Assembly (NCBI GenBank): GCA_002450755.1
Contig: DKAI01000070.1
Span: forward strand, 12,214-19,888
Length of the DNA: 7,675 bases
Direction of reading: 5' to 3'
From: Deltaproteobacteria bacterium UBA6930
GTDB taxonomy: Bacteria; Myxococcota_A; UBA9160; UBA6930
A model generated the notes under the pieces. That model did no database searches, had not been told where the DNA came from, and saw nothing but the letters and a program-made list of their open reading frames with translations. This document shows positions 7,309 through 7,675 of the stretch, piece by piece (within the stretch, counting starts at the first letter, position 1; every line of letters begins with the position of its first letter). A program made the translations under genes and the position numbers.

Positions 7309-7675
7309 TTATCTTTCCATCTGCCAAGGCCCTGAAGGTAAACCACAAGCGAAGGCGACAAACCTTCCATGATGGGAAAGGGACACCGGGCAATTTACGG
7401 CTACTCCGTTCACATGGATAGAAGGTATTTTTTCACCTAGTGGAATTCTACATGCTTTTTGATCAATCGCAGAAGAGGTGGAGAATTCTTGGCAAGCAAG
7501 CAATCTCACCTCTGTACTTACATCTTGCCGACCGGAATGGGCAGCAACTACTGACCTAACATCAGCTAGATCTACGTCGAATACGACTGTCGCATTGACA
7601 TAATTGTCATTATAGTCAATTGACGCAGAGAAAATCTTATCAAAGGCAAATACCTCCGCGCTATCACCTTCAAGT
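7309..7675 (-). CDS. Unidentified protein, C-terminal 121 residues only (weak phosphopantetheinyl-transferase-like motif)
   Basis: A minus-strand frame is open from the right edge to the TAA at 7311-7309, with the first whole codon at 7674. A GTG at 7509 is in frame, but the frame stays open upstream of it, so the true start most likely lies outside the window. I do not firmly recognise the product. The visible part has no obvious membrane segment or signal peptide. It contains a segment EVRLLACQEF and then, 25 residues from the end, NCPVSLSHHGRFVAFA. A strand ending in SLSH followed by small and aliphatic residues recalls the motif of 4'-phosphopantetheinyl transferases (AcpS and Sfp types), but the diagnostic W/F-x-x-KEA segment is not in the visible part, so this is only a hint. 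It ends 2 bases before the carboxylase start, and its last codons hold that gene's ribosome-binding site. This placement, rather than homology, is the main support that it is a real gene. Confidence 0.6.
   Translation of the reverse strand, partial: LEGDSAEVFAFDKIFSASIDYNDNYVNATVVFDVDLADVRSVVAAHSGRQDVSTEVRLLACQEFSTSSAIDQKACRIPLGEKIPSIHVNGVAVNCPVSLSHHGRFVAFACGLPSGPWQMER
7313..7318 (-). promoter_or_regulatory. Ribosome-binding site of the carboxylase gene, inside the end of the upstream gene
   Basis: On the minus strand GGAAAG lies six bases before the ATG at 7306, within the final codons (Met-Glu-Arg) of the preceding gene. It is a moderate match to a Shine-Dalgarno sequence. Together with the 2-base gap to the preceding stop it decides in favour of the 7306 start over the longer one at 7393. 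Confidence 0.55.

Noticed and set aside
7307..7393. Longer carboxylase start at 7393 adding 29 residues
   Set aside because: The extra residues resemble no biotin carboxylase N-terminus, and they would overlap the upstream gene by 85 bases, while the 7306 ATG has its own ribosome-binding site and sits 2 bases past the stop.

Overview
This window is almost entirely coding. It holds the 3' part of one plus-strand gene, and facing it a tightly packed minus-strand run of three genes. It looks bacterial or from a plasmid-free bacterial chromosome: genes are head-to-tail with 2-4 base spacings, Shine-Dalgarno-like sequences sit inside the preceding genes, and the metabolic genes are ordinary housekeeping types. 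Base composition by eye is about 45-50% G+C. I cannot name the taxon. A bacterium with a single-chain, eukaryote-like biotin carboxylase/carboxyltransferase is the best clue, but the trait occurs in several unrelated groups.

Layout, left to right. Positions 1-885 (+) are the C-terminal three quarters of an acetylornithine-aminotransferase-type enzyme (argD), with its start off the left edge. Positions 882-1697 (-) are a complete type I methionine aminopeptidase (map). Its stop codon interlocks with the argD stop, so the two genes converge with no intergenic space. Positions 1694-7306 (-) are one 1870-residue protein that joins biotin carboxylase, a biotin-carrier domain, a long central region and both carboxyltransferase halves. 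Positions 7309-7675 (-) are the 3' end of another gene that runs off the right edge. Its product is not firmly recognised, though its last residues carry a phosphopantetheinyl-transferase-like 'SLSH' motif.

The minus-strand genes read as one operon, in the order unidentified partial gene, giant carboxylase, map. The first junction has a 2-base gap. The second is a 4-base TTGA stop/start overlap whose ribosome-binding site is embedded in the last codons of the carboxylase. The carboxylase probably makes malonyl-CoA or a related carboxyacyl-CoA. If the upstream protein really is a phosphopantetheinyl transferase relative, the pair would fit acyl-carrier-dependent lipid or polyketide synthesis, but that link is speculative. 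I found no RNA genes, mobile elements, CRISPR arrays, notable repeats, convincing promoters or terminators, and no non-coding stretch longer than a few bases.
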